Origin: Adhaeribacter radiodurans
GTDB taxonomy: Bacteria > Bacteroidota > Bacteroidia > Cytophagales > Hymenobacteraceae
Length of the DNA stretch: 64,000 nucleotides
Direction: 5' to 3'
Assembly (NCBI RefSeq): GCF_014075995.1
Contig: NZ_CP055153.1
Coordinates: 1,240,001 to 1,304,000 of the forward strand
Part shown: positions 9,534 through 18,720 of the stretch, piece by piece
How positions within the stretch are numbered: the first letter of the stretch is position 1
Layout: the number at the start of each line of letters is the position of its first letter
Translations under genes and position numbers: made by a program
The notes under the pieces: generated by a model
The model's database searches: none
What the model was told of the DNA's origin: nothing
What the model saw: the letters and a program-made list of their open reading frames with translations, nothing else

Positions 9534-9574
9534 GATAAGCACACTTTCTTCTGGCAAGTGTGCTTATCTTTTTT
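9534..9574 (+). terminator. Rho-independent terminator after the Oar-like receptor
   Basis: The arms GATAAGCACACT and AGTGTGCTTATC are perfectly complementary across an 11-nt loop and are followed by a run of T. It lies 18 nt after the receptor stop codon and separates it from the next gene. Confidence 0.85.
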
Positions 9575-9626
9575 CACCTTTAACTTCCTTTTCTTTTAAA
9601 CTTACCATCGTATACTATTCTGATTT

Positions 9627-10676
9627 ATGAAAAAAATATTCTGCCTAGGTTTTTTCTTAATGACTTTTCTTTTTCACGACAGCTTTGGTCAAATGAATAA
9701 GTTCGCTCCAGTTTATTTAACTAATTATACTTTTTCGAAAAACCGGTTAGTAGTAGGTACTCTTAAACTGCGGGCCGGAACGGATGCAAAAATTCAAAGC
9801 GTAAGTGTAGCCGGCGAGCAGGCCGAGGTCTTTAAAATAAACAAGGATCAACTTTCCGTTCGTAAAGAAAAAGTAAATAGTAGTAAAAGTCCGCTGGAAG
9901 TAGTGCTAAAAGTAAAAACCACCGCCGGCGAGTATCAAAATACCTTCCGGATTGTGAAAGACGAGTTTATCCGGAACAAAGTAGTAGCGCATCGCGGTGC
10001 CTGGAAAAATACTGGCGTAGCCGAAAATTCAGTAGCTTCTTTAAATCATGCGGTAGCTTTGGGTTGCGAAGGCAGCGAGTTTGACGTGCGCATGTCTTCC
10101 GACTCGGTGTTGTATGTAAACCACGATCCGGAAATTCAAGGAATTTCGATTGCCAAAGCCAGCTCTAATGAGTTAAATACTATAAAATTATCGCACGGCG
10201 AATCTTTTCCTACGCTCGAAGCTTACTTAAAAGCGGGCATGGGACAAACTAAAACCAAGCTTATCCTGGAAATTAAAGCATCAGAATTAGGAAAAGAAAA
10301 CTCTCTGGCCGCTACCCACCGAATTGTTAAAATGGTAGAAGATTTACAAGCCCAAGCCTGGGTAGATTACATTAGTTTTGACTACGACGTTTGCCTGGAG
10401 GTAATGAAATTAGCGCCTTACGCCAAAGTAGCCTATTTAAACGGCGATAAAACACCAACTGAACTGGCTCAAGCTAATTTCTTCGGGTTGGATTACCATT
10501 TCAAAGTTTTACAGAAAAATTCAAACTGGGTTCAGGAGGCGAAACAAAATAAACTAACCATTAACGTCTGGACGGTGAACGAGAAAGCCATGCTGGAAGA
10601 TTTTCTGAAACAGAACGTAGATTTTATTACTACCAACGAGCCAGAATTACTTTTAAATCTAATTTCTGCTAAATAG
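9627..10676 (+). CDS. Secreted glycerophosphodiester phosphodiesterase family protein
   Basis: The 349-residue protein has a signal peptide (IFCLGFFLMTFLFHDSFGQ) and an N-terminal beta-rich domain of about 85 residues before a GDPD-type TIM barrel from about residue 115. The catalytic landmarks are visible: VVAHRGAW with H-R-G, AENS, EGSEFDVRMS with the E-x-D metal ligands, the second His in YVNHDPEI, and LILEIKAS with its Glu. The C-terminal VWTVNE and DFITTNEPELL elements are typical. GDPDs hydrolyse glycerophosphodiesters to an alcohol and glycerol-3-phosphate; a secreted form would scavenge phosphate or lipid headgroups. The N-terminal domain looks like an Ig-like or cadherin-like module of unknown role. 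It follows the TonB receptor but has its own 5' space. Confidence 0.88.
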   Translation: MKKIFCLGFFLMTFLFHDSFGQMNKFAPVYLTNYTFSKNRLVVGTLKLRAGTDAKIQSVSVAGEQAEVFKINKDQLSVRKEKVNSSKSPLEVVLKVKTTAGEYQNTFRIVKDEFIRNKVVAHRGAWKNTGVAENSVASLNHAVALGCEGSEFDVRMSSDSVLYVNHDPEIQGISIAKASSNELNTIKLSHGESFPTLEAYLKAGMGQTKTKLILEIKASELGKENSLAATHRIVKMVEDLQAQAWVDYISFDYDVCLEVMKLAPYAKVAYLNGDKTPTELAQANFFGLDYHFKVLQKNSNWVQEAKQNKLTINVWTVNEKAMLEDFLKQNVDFITTNEPELLLNLISAK

Positions 10677-10832
10677 GTAATTGACTAGAAAGAGTAAATT
10701 TAAATTCTTGATACGAAAAAACTTCAATCCCCACTAAAATGTAAATTAAAATCTCTTTTAATACGGTTAGTACAGGCTTGAAACAAGGCATAGCCGAGTA
10801 TAGAGCCTGTGCTTTGTTGGCTGAAGGATTTC

Positions 10833-11198
10833 CTATTCTTCTACAATTGTCAATGAATTGAACTCTCCATTCCAAGTTTTATTATCATTGGAAACAATTT
10901 CTAAAAACTCTAAAACTCCTTCTTCACTTAAGTTCAATTCAAAAGAAATTGGGAATTCAAGTGTGTCAATGTAGTAGTTTTTACTTACACTTAAATAAGT
11001 TTTTGCTTTTGGAATTTTATTGTTCTGCCGCTTTTGTCCCTTAGGATCAAAGTTGACATACCAACCAACGCCAGTAAATTCACGTGTTTTGACTTTTAAA
11101 TCCAGCATTTGATCCTTCAAAAATGGGTGTGTTTCTCTATGAAACCTTTCAATCTCAGATAGGATAGCGTATTGAAGAGAATTTAATTTTTCATTCAT
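10833..11198 (-). CDS. Small hypothetical cytosolic protein, low GC
   Basis: This 121-residue protein has no signal peptide and I do not recognise its family. It starts MNEKLNSLQYAILSEIERF, suggesting an N-terminal helix, then alternates strand-like segments (TGVGWYVNFD, KTYLSVSKNYYI, FPISFELNLSEEGVLEFLEI) and ends in an acidic EFNSLTIVEE. Such small acidic alpha+beta proteins are frequent among orphan immunity-like genes, but nothing here proves that role and no toxin gene is adjacent. By eye its codons are more AT-rich than those of its neighbours, which hints at recent acquisition. It points toward the GDPD gene and is flanked by short gaps. Confidence 0.6.
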   Translation of the reverse strand: MNEKLNSLQYAILSEIERFHRETHPFLKDQMLDLKVKTREFTGVGWYVNFDPKGQKRQNNKIPKAKTYLSVSKNYYIDTLEFPISFELNLSEEGVLEFLEIVSNDNKTWNGEFNSLTIVEE

Positions 11199-11362
11199 TT
11201 ATTAGGTTGCTTCTAAAATCAGTTTACTGCCAACAGCCATATTCCATCATAAAACAAGCACTATTCAGGTAAATATAACGTTTGGGTAGTAGCAATTAAA
11301 AGATTGCTTACGTATATTTATCCGGAGTACTGTTTGGGAGTTACTCTATAATTAGAAATAGA

Positions 11363-12004
11363 ATGATGCGAAAATATATTTGTTTGTGGGCTTTGTTTTT
11401 GGGAATAAGTGCCAGCACTCTGGCTCAAACTTCCGGTAACGCACCAGCCGAATTAAACAGTGTACCACCCGCTCAGGAAACTGCTGTTACCCGGGCTGAT
11501 TCAGTAAAAACTACCCAAGTATCGTCGGTTAAACCTGTTCGTAGAGTTTCGTACAGTATGTCGGCGGGGGCACAGTTTGCTCCGGGTTGGGGTTCGGCCA
11601 CTTATCTGGAGCCTAGCGTTATGGTGCCCATTACCAAGCGCTTTAGCGGCTTTGCCAGTTTAAACATGATCTCTACTTTTGGCAATAATTACAATTGGTT
11701 TGGCCGGGAAAATGCAGGTGCCAATTATACTCCTTTACAAAACAGGCATTTTATTTTACATGCTGGCGGTAATTACCTGGTGAACGACCGGTTGCGTTTA
11801 ACTGGCAGTGTGTGGCGCGATTTATCTAAAAATCCTATGCCGGCTCCGGTTAATTTATTAATGCCTGGTGGCAGCAATGGCATGCAATTCCGGGCTCATT
11901 ATAAGGTAAGCGATAATTTTTCTGTATCCGGAGGTTTGCGCTATTCCAACGGCAATGCCTACCAGAATAGTTGGTATAATCCTACCTCGCCTTATGGCTA
12001 TTAA
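11363..12004 (+). CDS. Exported hypothetical protein, probable small outer-membrane barrel
   Basis: The 213-residue protein has a signal peptide (MMRKYICLWALFLGISASTLAQ), a low-complexity linker rich in P, A, T and V to about residue 65, and then alternating-residue strands such as YSMSAGAQFAPGW, YLEPSVMVPI, GFASLNMIS, FILHAGGNYLVNDRLRLTGS and FSVSGGLRYSNG. That pattern suggests a small beta-barrel in the outer membrane or a related surface protein. It lacks the usual C-terminal aromatic residue and ends SPYGY. I do not recognise a family. A second Met directly follows the first, so the exact start is uncertain by one codon. A strong terminator follows. Confidence 0.65.
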   Translation: MMRKYICLWALFLGISASTLAQTSGNAPAELNSVPPAQETAVTRADSVKTTQVSSVKPVRRVSYSMSAGAQFAPGWGSATYLEPSVMVPITKRFSGFASLNMISTFGNNYNWFGRENAGANYTPLQNRHFILHAGGNYLVNDRLRLTGSVWRDLSKNPMPAPVNLLMPGGSNGMQFRAHYKVSDNFSVSGGLRYSNGNAYQNSWYNPTSPYGY

Positions 12005-12030
12005 GTAACATTATTAAGTAAACGGTATAA

Positions 12031-12079
12031 CAAAAAGAGCATGTTGCCATATTCAAGCAACATGCTCTTTTTGTTTTTT
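12031..12079 (+). terminator. Strong rho-independent terminator
   Basis: A 17-bp perfect stem (left arm 12031-12047, right arm 12057-12073, core AGAGCATGTTGC / GCAACATGCTCT) with a 9-nt loop is followed by TTTTT-G-TTTTTT. It lies 27 nt after the stop at 12004. Confidence 0.9.
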
Positions 12080-12401
12080 GAATTTAGTAAATTCTACGGC
12101 TTGCCAAGAGTAGAGTGCGCGTTACTCAGAGGGGTGCTTCGATGCAATACATACTTGTGTTCTGAGCAAAATAAAAATCCAAGTGCGATACATTTTTATT
12201 CGGAATTACACTAACGGCATTCCGAATGAGCAAAGGTGTACCATCTTTCCTCGTCATCTTAAAAATGCGCCAGTGGCCAATAGGTAAATCAATGACGTAA
12301 CTTAAAAGTAGATCGTGGCTTAAACCAGAATAAACTTTTAGAGCAGTAATAGTATTGTCGATAATAGAACCAATCGGTTCAACGTAAACCTTAATTTCGA
12401 T

Positions 12402-12443
12402 AAAAAGTTGGCCCAAAGAAAATGATGCTTTCTTTGAGCCAAC
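12402..12443 (-). terminator. Rho-independent terminator for the leftward 243-residue gene
   Basis: The arms at 12407-12421 and 12429-12443 form a 15-bp stem with one G-U pair when read on the minus strand, with a 7-nt loop and a CTTTTTAT tail. It lies about 45 nt downstream of the stop at 12489. The stretch from here to 12079 holds only a 96-codon reading frame whose TTG start lies inside this stem, and I do not count it as a gene. Confidence 0.8.
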
Positions 12444-12488
12444 ATGTAATTGAAGCAGGTATTCTGGTGGTAATTTTAAGTAAATTCT

Positions 12489-13220
12489 TTACTCCTTCAT
12501 ACCAAAATTTATTATTTTACCCGCCGAATTTACAGAAAAGTTCATCTGGAAAAGATTGCCTTGTTTTTTATCTTTAAAGGTGGCAGTACCGGTTGTCACG
12601 TCAATGGGGCTCTGCGTTACTCTTTCTATCCCACCGGTATTTTGGTACATTTCTTTCGCCCGCATAATTAGATTTTCACTAGTTAATGTTTTCAGCACCG
12701 ATTCGTCCATGTGTGTTTTTAAGAAACTTTGTATTTTTTCATCGGAGTTAGAATTAATAGCTTCCACAAAAGCAGTAAAAATTGTTTGGTAAGCATTTGT
12801 TAATTTTTTAATTTCGGCGGGGCTTAATTTAACTGTTGCTGCCTGAGGCTTCATTTTTATCCAGACATCTTTTTTAAAAGCTACTACCTGCGTAATGGTG
12901 CCATTTTGGTCGCGGGCAAAGTCGAGCGTAAAATCCGGATGATCGTTGGAAACAAAGCTAAGTTCAGATTTTTGCTTAAAACTTATTTCGTTATTGCTCC
13001 ACGATTCTTTCAGTGTTAACTGATCGACGTACGCACTAATCTTAATAAAAGCATTTTGATTGCCCAATAACTGGTACGATCCTTCAAATATTTTAAATTC
13101 TTTTGAATGGCGGGCATCTGTCTTAACGGGTTTTAAAAACAGCGAAAAGGTAAAAATGAAGGCCAGCAGGAGGGAAAATGATTTTACAAGTAAATTGGAA
13201 AAAGTAAGGTTAGTTTTCAT
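12489..13220 (-). CDS. Secreted hypothetical protein, two-part
   Basis: The 243-residue protein has a long signal peptide (LLVKSFSLLLAFIFTFSLFLKPVKTDA). Residues of about 42-125 look like a lipocalin-like or DUF3471-like beta domain (FEGSYQLLGNQNAFIKISAY, LTLKESWSNNEISF, FTLDFARDQNGTITQVVAF). Residues of about 130-243 are partly helical and then beta, with TAFVEAINSNSDEKIQSFLK and IDVTTGTATFKDKKQG, which recalls an NTF2-like fold. This pairing of modules is common in Bacteroidota secreted proteins next to hydrolases, but I cannot name the family. The protein is followed by its own terminator. Its start is well supported by the signal peptide. Confidence 0.65.
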   Translation of the reverse strand: MKTNLTFSNLLVKSFSLLLAFIFTFSLFLKPVKTDARHSKEFKIFEGSYQLLGNQNAFIKISAYVDQLTLKESWSNNEISFKQKSELSFVSNDHPDFTLDFARDQNGTITQVVAFKKDVWIKMKPQAATVKLSPAEIKKLTNAYQTIFTAFVEAINSNSDEKIQSFLKTHMDESVLKTLTSENLIMRAKEMYQNTGGIERVTQSPIDVTTGTATFKDKKQGNLFQMNFSVNSAGKIINFGMKE

Positions 13221-13500
13221 GTTTATTCAAGTTAAGGTTGATTTTCCAGTATAATAATTGTGATAAGTGGATTAGAAATTGGTCAAAAGGTATTGAGTAA
13301 CACTTCTTTCCTGATAAGAAAAAATGAAAAAAGTACTAGTACAAATAGTTGTTATTGGGCAATAAAACGTTATCTCATACTCGGCCGAAGTACGATGGCA
13401 TTTTTCTTAGTTATTTTAATAATTACTTTTCGCTTTGAATTACTAAAAAATGACTTCTATTACTTTTTGTAAGTAGATAATCAGGCAAAACTTTAAAAAA

Positions 13501-15603
13501 TTATCTGCCTGGCTGCTTTGTTTGCATATATAATTGCTCGCGTTTTTCCAGGTTTTGCAATACTTCGTTTTTTTCTAATAATGCAGGTCGTAGTTTTTTT
13601 TGCGAAAGTAAGAGTAATTGGTCACCGATATGTTTGCTGCCGGGTTGGGTAGCATTGCCGTAACTAAGTAGTACCTGAGCTTTTACTTTAGGCCCAAATT
13701 CAGTAATGGCTACGTAACTATCGCCGCCCATGGCAAAGCTTTTTTTGCCGTCGGTGGGAGTTTGCGAAAACTGAATAACCCGAAAAGCGCCAAACTGATC
13801 GGGGCCGCCGTTGCCAGGTAAATTAAAATTACCCATCCGAAACCGGTAAACCTCCCCCCAGGCAATATCCAGAGCACCATAATCTGTTTCTACTTCCAGG
13901 GCAGCCCGGGCAAATAAAGCAACCGCTTTTTTTGGGTCTTGCAAGCCATCCGGAGTAGTTAAAGGGTGAGCCGGGTCCCAGGGTGTTTGAAATGGATTAC
14001 GGTCTAATTTATTTAGCCAACGTACAAATAACACGGCACCTTTGCTTTGCGTATTGGTGGTTTTATCCCATTTCTGGAGAATTGGAAGAGCCCGAATGGC
14101 AACCGGGTCCGGGTATTGCCGTATGGCGACCAGTAGATCGTCCAGGATTCGGTCGGCGGCTTCCAGACCGGTGTTTAATTTGTAATCTACCAGTTCATTA
14201 AACGTAATAGACGCATCGTCTTTTAATAATTTTATGGCTCGTTGTGGCCGCAAACGCACTTCCTGCGGCGACATATAAGCCGGGAACTTATCGGGTTGCA
14301 AGGCAGCAGGGTAAGTGCTGGTCCAGGGCGGATCGTTGGCATTTTGTACAAAACCAGTTTTAGGGTTCAATACCTTAGGCAAATCTTCGTAGGAGTGGTA
14401 TTGTGTCCAGAGAAATTTCGAGGAGCTGCCATCCAGAGTCCGTTTCCAGAAAGCCCAGTCGCCTTCGCTGCGTTTAGGTACGTTGCCGTTAAACAGGTAG
14501 AAAATGGTACCTTCCCGGTCGGCGTAAATAACGTTAAACATAGGATTTTGCAGCATTTTTAAAGCGACTTCAAACTCTTTAAAGTTTTGGGCCAAGGCCA
14601 TTTTATGGTATTGAGCACTTAAAAAAGCATTTTCTAAACCCGCTATCCGAAGGGCATAAGCTTTCCCGTTTTTTTCGCCCATTACCGGTCCATGTTTAGA
14701 AGTTAGGAATTCGGCGGGTTGGGTAAGAAAACTACCATCGGCCTGCCGAATTTTTAAAGTAACTTTTCTTCGGGTAAAAGGCTGTACTACTCCGTCGAGC
14801 AGGTAACCAGTGTTTTTAAGGGTTAATTCGTACCGGTCCGAGGCATCAATAGTATTGACGGTATGGGTCCAACCCAGGTTATCGTTAAAAGCAATGTTGA
14901 GCACCGGTTGTCCTATTAAAGAGGCGCCATAGGCCTGAAACCCGGGAGCGGTAAGGTGAGCTTCAAAAAACAAATAAAAATCGCTCCAGGGTAAATGCGG
15001 ATTGGCCATCAGCATTGCATTTTTTGATGCCGATTTTGTGGGGCCAATCGCATAGGCGTTCGAACCGGGCGTAGATGGCTGTAAAGCATTATATATATCG
15101 CCGGCGGCTAAAAATTCGAGGCAAATTACCCGGGTACTATGGGCGAGTACATCAACTGGGGTAACAGGTAATACCCGTTTAAAACTTGGGTCAATGGTGT
15201 TGGGATGCGCCTGGGCATAAGCATTAATTCCTTTCACAAAAGCATCTAAGTAACTTTTGTATTCAGGTTCCTGTTGCGCATATTGCTTGCGGGCGTTTTC
15301 GGGTAAGTTAAAAAGGTGCACTTGCTTATCAGTAGCCAGGTAATCCATGCCCCAATATTCGGCGGCGCGGCCGCGGGCCTGACCGTATAATTTTAAAAGT
15401 AAATTAGCATGGTTGTGCATTTGCGCCCAGCCAAAGGCGTAATACATTTCTGGTATATTGCGGCCATACACGTGCGGTACGCCGTATTTATCCCATAATA
15501 TTTCGGTAGGAGGATTCGCTACCGTTCCAGTAGAAGCCTGGTTCTGGCCAAAGGTTACCGGTGCCAGCAAGCAAAATATGTAAAGCGTGAATAACTTTTT
15601 CAT
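13501..15603 (-). CDS. Penicillin-acylase-family N-terminal-nucleophile amidohydrolase
   Basis: This 700-residue protein has a signal peptide (LFTLYIFCLLAPVTFGQ). The alpha-chain region begins with ILWDKYGVPHVYGRNIPEMY and YAFGWAQMHNHANLLL, typical of penicillin and acyl-homoserine-lactone acylases. The junction TPG180-S181-NAYAIGP provides the nucleophile Ser181, which family precedent says becomes the new beta-chain N-terminus after autoproteolysis. PHLPW and the NDNLGWTHTVNTIDASDRYEL segment are further family hallmarks of the oxyanion and substrate region. It would cleave amide bonds of acylated amines in the periplasm: candidates are beta-lactams, N-acyl lactones or acylated amino acids, and the sequence does not decide between them. 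Length is within the family range. It is a single gene with gaps on both sides. Confidence 0.9.
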   Translation of the reverse strand: MKKLFTLYIFCLLAPVTFGQNQASTGTVANPPTEILWDKYGVPHVYGRNIPEMYYAFGWAQMHNHANLLLKLYGQARGRAAEYWGMDYLATDKQVHLFNLPENARKQYAQQEPEYKSYLDAFVKGINAYAQAHPNTIDPSFKRVLPVTPVDVLAHSTRVICLEFLAAGDIYNALQPSTPGSNAYAIGPTKSASKNAMLMANPHLPWSDFYLFFEAHLTAPGFQAYGASLIGQPVLNIAFNDNLGWTHTVNTIDASDRYELTLKNTGYLLDGVVQPFTRRKVTLKIRQADGSFLTQPAEFLTSKHGPVMGEKNGKAYALRIAGLENAFLSAQYHKMALAQNFKEFEVALKMLQNPMFNVIYADREGTIFYLFNGNVPKRSEGDWAFWKRTLDGSSSKFLWTQYHSYEDLPKVLNPKTGFVQNANDPPWTSTYPAALQPDKFPAYMSPQEVRLRPQRAIKLLKDDASITFNELVDYKLNTGLEAADRILDDLLVAIRQYPDPVAIRALPILQKWDKTTNTQSKGAVLFVRWLNKLDRNPFQTPWDPAHPLTTPDGLQDPKKAVALFARAALEVETDYGALDIAWGEVYRFRMGNFNLPGNGGPDQFGAFRVIQFSQTPTDGKKSFAMGGDSYVAITEFGPKVKAQVLLSYGNATQPGSKHIGDQLLLLSQKKLRPALLEKNEVLQNLEKREQLYMQTKQPGR

Positions 15604-16222
15604 AGGGCAGGTTTACCGGGCCATTTAATAGTACAGATGCAACCTGTTTTAATTTCCATAAATATTTTTTCTTTTTAAAGAAAAATCCGGAAGCAGATAT
15701 TTCTTGTTATTCTTAAATACTTAAAACCCGGATATTGTTACCCTCCAATCCAACAAAAGAAGGCCACACAATTAGTATTTTCGAAGAAATGACTGAAAAG
15801 GAATTGGTTTTATTGGTCAAAAAGATTCGATTTTGAAGAAAAATAAGGTGGAGGTGTCTTCCAGATTTGTTAATCCTATTTATTCAATTTTATAAGCCAA
15901 GAATAAACAACAATAACCAACACAACTGACACCAGATTGGCTATGGAGCACCTGCTAGATTTCTGGTGCGTAGCATTCCGACGTCAGGAGTAAAGGAAAG
16001 ATAGCGAGTGCGAGAGAGTTAAACGAGGCCCGCCGGCCACGAGGCAAAACTTGAAATATCAACCTAGATAGCACCCGAGCCTGGAGTCTTGAAAAGGCTC
16101 CAAAGACAAACCATTTGAAGTAAGTTTTAAAGAATCTAATCTACAAAAACCTAAGGTTTCTTAATAAAGCCAAATGTTGCTAGGTTGATTTAGGAAGCTC
16201 ATAAAAAATTTATTAAAAAGAA
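15604..16222. other. Gene-free 0.6 kb interval carrying a dispersed repeat
   Basis: The interval between two leftward genes contains one copy of the GC-rich dispersed element described separately (15896-16106). The rest is AT-rich without a credible reading frame. The acylase promoter is expected close to 15604. Confidence 0.5.
15896..16106 (-). repeat. Dispersed repeat family R1, copy 1
   Basis: The core CGAGGCCCGCCGGCCACGAG at 16024-16043 is the reverse complement of the core at about 21228 and 61189. Further matches extend on both sides: CTTGAAATATCAA next to the core, and a palindromic end CCTGGAGTCTTGAAAAGG followed by CTCCAAAG at 16080-16105. The opposite end contains CCAGATTGGCTAT, shared with copy 2. 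No reading frame inside is convincing. Confidence 0.8.
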
Positions 16223-18394
16223 CTATTTCTCCTTTAAAAGGACAGTAGCTTGTTTGGCAACTTCAACATCGTGAGCAACCTCAGGCCGAATTTTCTCCCA
16301 GTGGAAACGTAAATGGTCGTTCTGCTGCCAGGGTTTGCTATCCTGCTCGCTATAATGCACCAAAGGCATATCGTTATAAATAGGTCGGGTAATGGAGATT
16401 ACTTCGTCCCAATAACGCAGGGCATTCTCCAGGTGCTTTACGGCTTGTTGTTTGTTTTCTTCACCACCTTTTAAACGGTAAGTTTGCAGAGCCACACCTC
16501 CTCGTAGTTTTTCAGCAAAATGTAAACCCAGGTTAGCCCAGGCTTTTACATCGGCCACTTCGTACATGAGCGTGTTATTATTTTGAGTATTTATATTTTT
16601 TACTAAATCCAGGGCTTTGCGGCAATCCTGTTCCAGAATTTGGGCCAAAGCTGGCGGGGTAATTTTATTTTTGGCAAACGTACCGCCCGAAGTAGTAGTT
16701 TTTACATAATCCAGAATGGAAACATAATCCGGGTCGAGGGTAGGTTGGTTAATCTGGCGATCGACGGAGATGTAATACACTCTTTTATTTTTTGAATCTA
16801 GGGCCAGCATGCCTTCGCTGTACAACGAAAAATCCCAGGTAAAATCATAAGAAGATGCCAGGCGCAAAGCGGTGGAACTTGCCCGGGTATACGCTTCTAG
16901 TAAATTTTTTCCGGGTTCCCCGTACCTACGAGTAAATTCTGCCTGAAATATAGCATCCGGGGTGGCTGGATTGTAAAGCAACCGGCCCCAGATTTTATAA
17001 AACAACCATTGGCGTTCAAAGGCATACTTCCAGTCAACGGGGCCGCTTATTTTAGTAAAGTAATCTTTGGCTGGAATATAGGTTTCGGAACCAAGAAAAT
17101 AACCGCCCACATAAGCCGGCGAATTCTGAATAATGTGTTCCCGTACAAAACCGGGTACTCCCCAGCGCAAACAGAAAAAATCTTCGTTGCGGGCTGTCCA
17201 GGTAATTTTATAATCTTCCGGAACCGGCTTAAAATACGTACCGTATAGTTTACCTCCGTGTACTTTAATAAGCTTTGGTGTGGAGTGCGCGTGCGACCAG
17301 TTAAATTTTAAATCGGCCCAGATAGGTGGAATGATAAAATCCATGGCCGCTTCTTTTTCAATTCCTTTGCGGGTAATCTGCTCCATTTCCACGGTAGTAG
17401 CTCCCAACGAAGCTGTATTGCCCGAAAAAGGAATCCGGTGCACCAGTTTTGATTTACGACCGGCCAAGCGCATGCCTTCAATAATGGTTACTTTCATCCA
17501 GTCTTCGCGTTCCTGCGGCGTCATACCGCCCATACCTTCGCCGAGGGTTAAGCCAAATCCGGTCAGGTCGGGGTATTCCTGCAAAACCTGTGCGACGCTT
17601 TCGCGGGTGTAGCGTTTAATAATTTCGGAAGTATCGCCTTTTACAAAAAAATGATGTTCCAGGTTATCCAGGGCCACATTATGCGCTTTGGCAAATTCCG
17701 GACTCACAAAAATGTTAAATGGAACCAGGTAGGTATCAATGCCGCGTTCTTTGGCCATCCGGAATATGCTCCGAAATAAGTTTTGCCAATCCTGCATTTC
17801 TTTATCAGTGAAGGGCGTGGCTTCCGGAAAATTTTTCGCCTTTATCATGTAGGTATAAGGATGCAGGTTCCATAAGGTAAGGGCGTTAAACCGGTTTTCG
17901 ACCATCATATCTAAAAACGCCCGCCAGTAATTTACATCCCGGCAAGTTTCAATGTGTTGGTCCAGCGAATAACTGTGCCGGTAAGTGTCCCAGGGCAGGT
18001 CGAACTTTATGGCTCTAAAAGGTAATTTCGGACTTTCGCTTTGGGCTTTTACATCAGTTAGTTTGGTGCCATTTCGTAAAGCTTCGGCCACCGATAAACT
18101 GCCGTAGATTAGGCCCGTTCCGTCGGTGCCGGTAATGGTGATTTTTTCACCGGTTGGTACAACAGCATACGCTTCTTTTGCTAATTTTCCGGCTTGTACG
18201 GCTAAAGTAATCGTAAAATCGGCCGGCGCTTTTTGTAGTTTATAGCCTTGTTTCATTAAGGATTTCTCCAGCATTTGGGCGGCATAAGCTGCCTGCGGGG
18301 ATTTATTGTTATTTTGAATGGCCACACTTTGAGCCCAACTAAGGTGAATAAGCCCTACAAAACTTACCAGAAAACACCAAATACTCTTTTTCAT
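16223..18394 (-). CDS. Secreted glycosidase-like protein (GH20/GH67-type N-terminal domain plus barrel)
   Basis: I choose the ATG at 18392-18394 (723 residues), since MKKSIWCFLVSFVGLIHLSWAQ is a clean signal peptide and the longer frame adds a non-signal stretch before it. Residues of about 23-115 resemble the small alpha/beta domain that precedes GH20 and GH67 catalytic barrels (AAYAAQMLEKSL, EKITITGTDGTGLIYGSLSV). A barrel-like region follows with LPFRAIKFDLPWDTYRHS, RFNALTLWNLHPYTYMI, ERGIDTYLVPFNIF, LTGFGLTLGEGMGG with adjacent acidic residues, and YVGGYFLGSETYIP. The C-terminal third is helical. The overall form suggests an alpha-glucuronidase-like or hexosaminidase-like hydrolase of plant or algal polysaccharide, but the exact GH family and substrate are not determined. 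It is divergent from the DUF4838 gene. Confidence 0.65.
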   Translation of the reverse strand: MKKSIWCFLVSFVGLIHLSWAQSVAIQNNNKSPQAAYAAQMLEKSLMKQGYKLQKAPADFTITLAVQAGKLAKEAYAVVPTGEKITITGTDGTGLIYGSLSVAEALRNGTKLTDVKAQSESPKLPFRAIKFDLPWDTYRHSYSLDQHIETCRDVNYWRAFLDMMVENRFNALTLWNLHPYTYMIKAKNFPEATPFTDKEMQDWQNLFRSIFRMAKERGIDTYLVPFNIFVSPEFAKAHNVALDNLEHHFFVKGDTSEIIKRYTRESVAQVLQEYPDLTGFGLTLGEGMGGMTPQEREDWMKVTIIEGMRLAGRKSKLVHRIPFSGNTASLGATTVEMEQITRKGIEKEAAMDFIIPPIWADLKFNWSHAHSTPKLIKVHGGKLYGTYFKPVPEDYKITWTARNEDFFCLRWGVPGFVREHIIQNSPAYVGGYFLGSETYIPAKDYFTKISGPVDWKYAFERQWLFYKIWGRLLYNPATPDAIFQAEFTRRYGEPGKNLLEAYTRASSTALRLASSYDFTWDFSLYSEGMLALDSKNKRVYYISVDRQINQPTLDPDYVSILDYVKTTTSGGTFAKNKITPPALAQILEQDCRKALDLVKNINTQNNNTLMYEVADVKAWANLGLHFAEKLRGGVALQTYRLKGGEENKQQAVKHLENALRYWDEVISITRPIYNDMPLVHYSEQDSKPWQQNDHLRFHWEKIRPEVAHDVEVAKQATVLLKEK

Positions 18395-18720
18395 ATTAAA
18401 TAAATCAAGGTAATAACTACCCCAAATGAATGAATACAAAGTTAAATTCCCGCTGATAAAACGGAAAAAACTTTAAGATAACACAAATAATCCGAAGCAG
18501 ATAAATTAGGTAAAAGAATACTTTTTCTGCCAGTAATAATAAGTTCCGTTTTAGATTTTACTAAATCAGCACTACTCCCTTTAAAATAGATTTTTATTAT
18601 TTACTATTTTAGTATATTAAATTCCCATTTGTCAGAATTAAGAAACAAGAGCAAAAGCAGCGACTGTTTTCTTATTTTCTAATCTGATAGCATTCAAAAT
18701 AAACTGAAAATATATTGTTT
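18395..18720. other. Divergent intergenic region between two glycosidase-like genes
   Basis: This 326-bp AT-rich space must contain the promoters of the leftward and the rightward carbohydrate-active genes, which may be co-regulated. I see no clear palindrome or consensus Bacteroidota promoter that I would defend. Confidence 0.4.

Noticed and set aside
12126-12416. A 96-codon leftward reading frame (TTG start)
   Set aside because: Its start codon lies within the stem of the terminator of the preceding gene, it has no ATG or ribosome binding site, and I recognise no family. It might be a relic, but I cannot support it as a gene.
13260-13472. A 70-codon rightward frame in the gap before the acylase gene
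   Set aside because: The composition follows the AT-rich intergenic DNA, the start is a GTG without a good ribosome binding site, and there is no recognisable domain.
18395-18439. Fifteen-codon N-terminal extension of the glycosidase-like protein
   Set aside because: The downstream ATG starts a textbook signal peptide (MKKSIWCFLVSFVGLIHLSW), and the extension adds non-signal residues before it.
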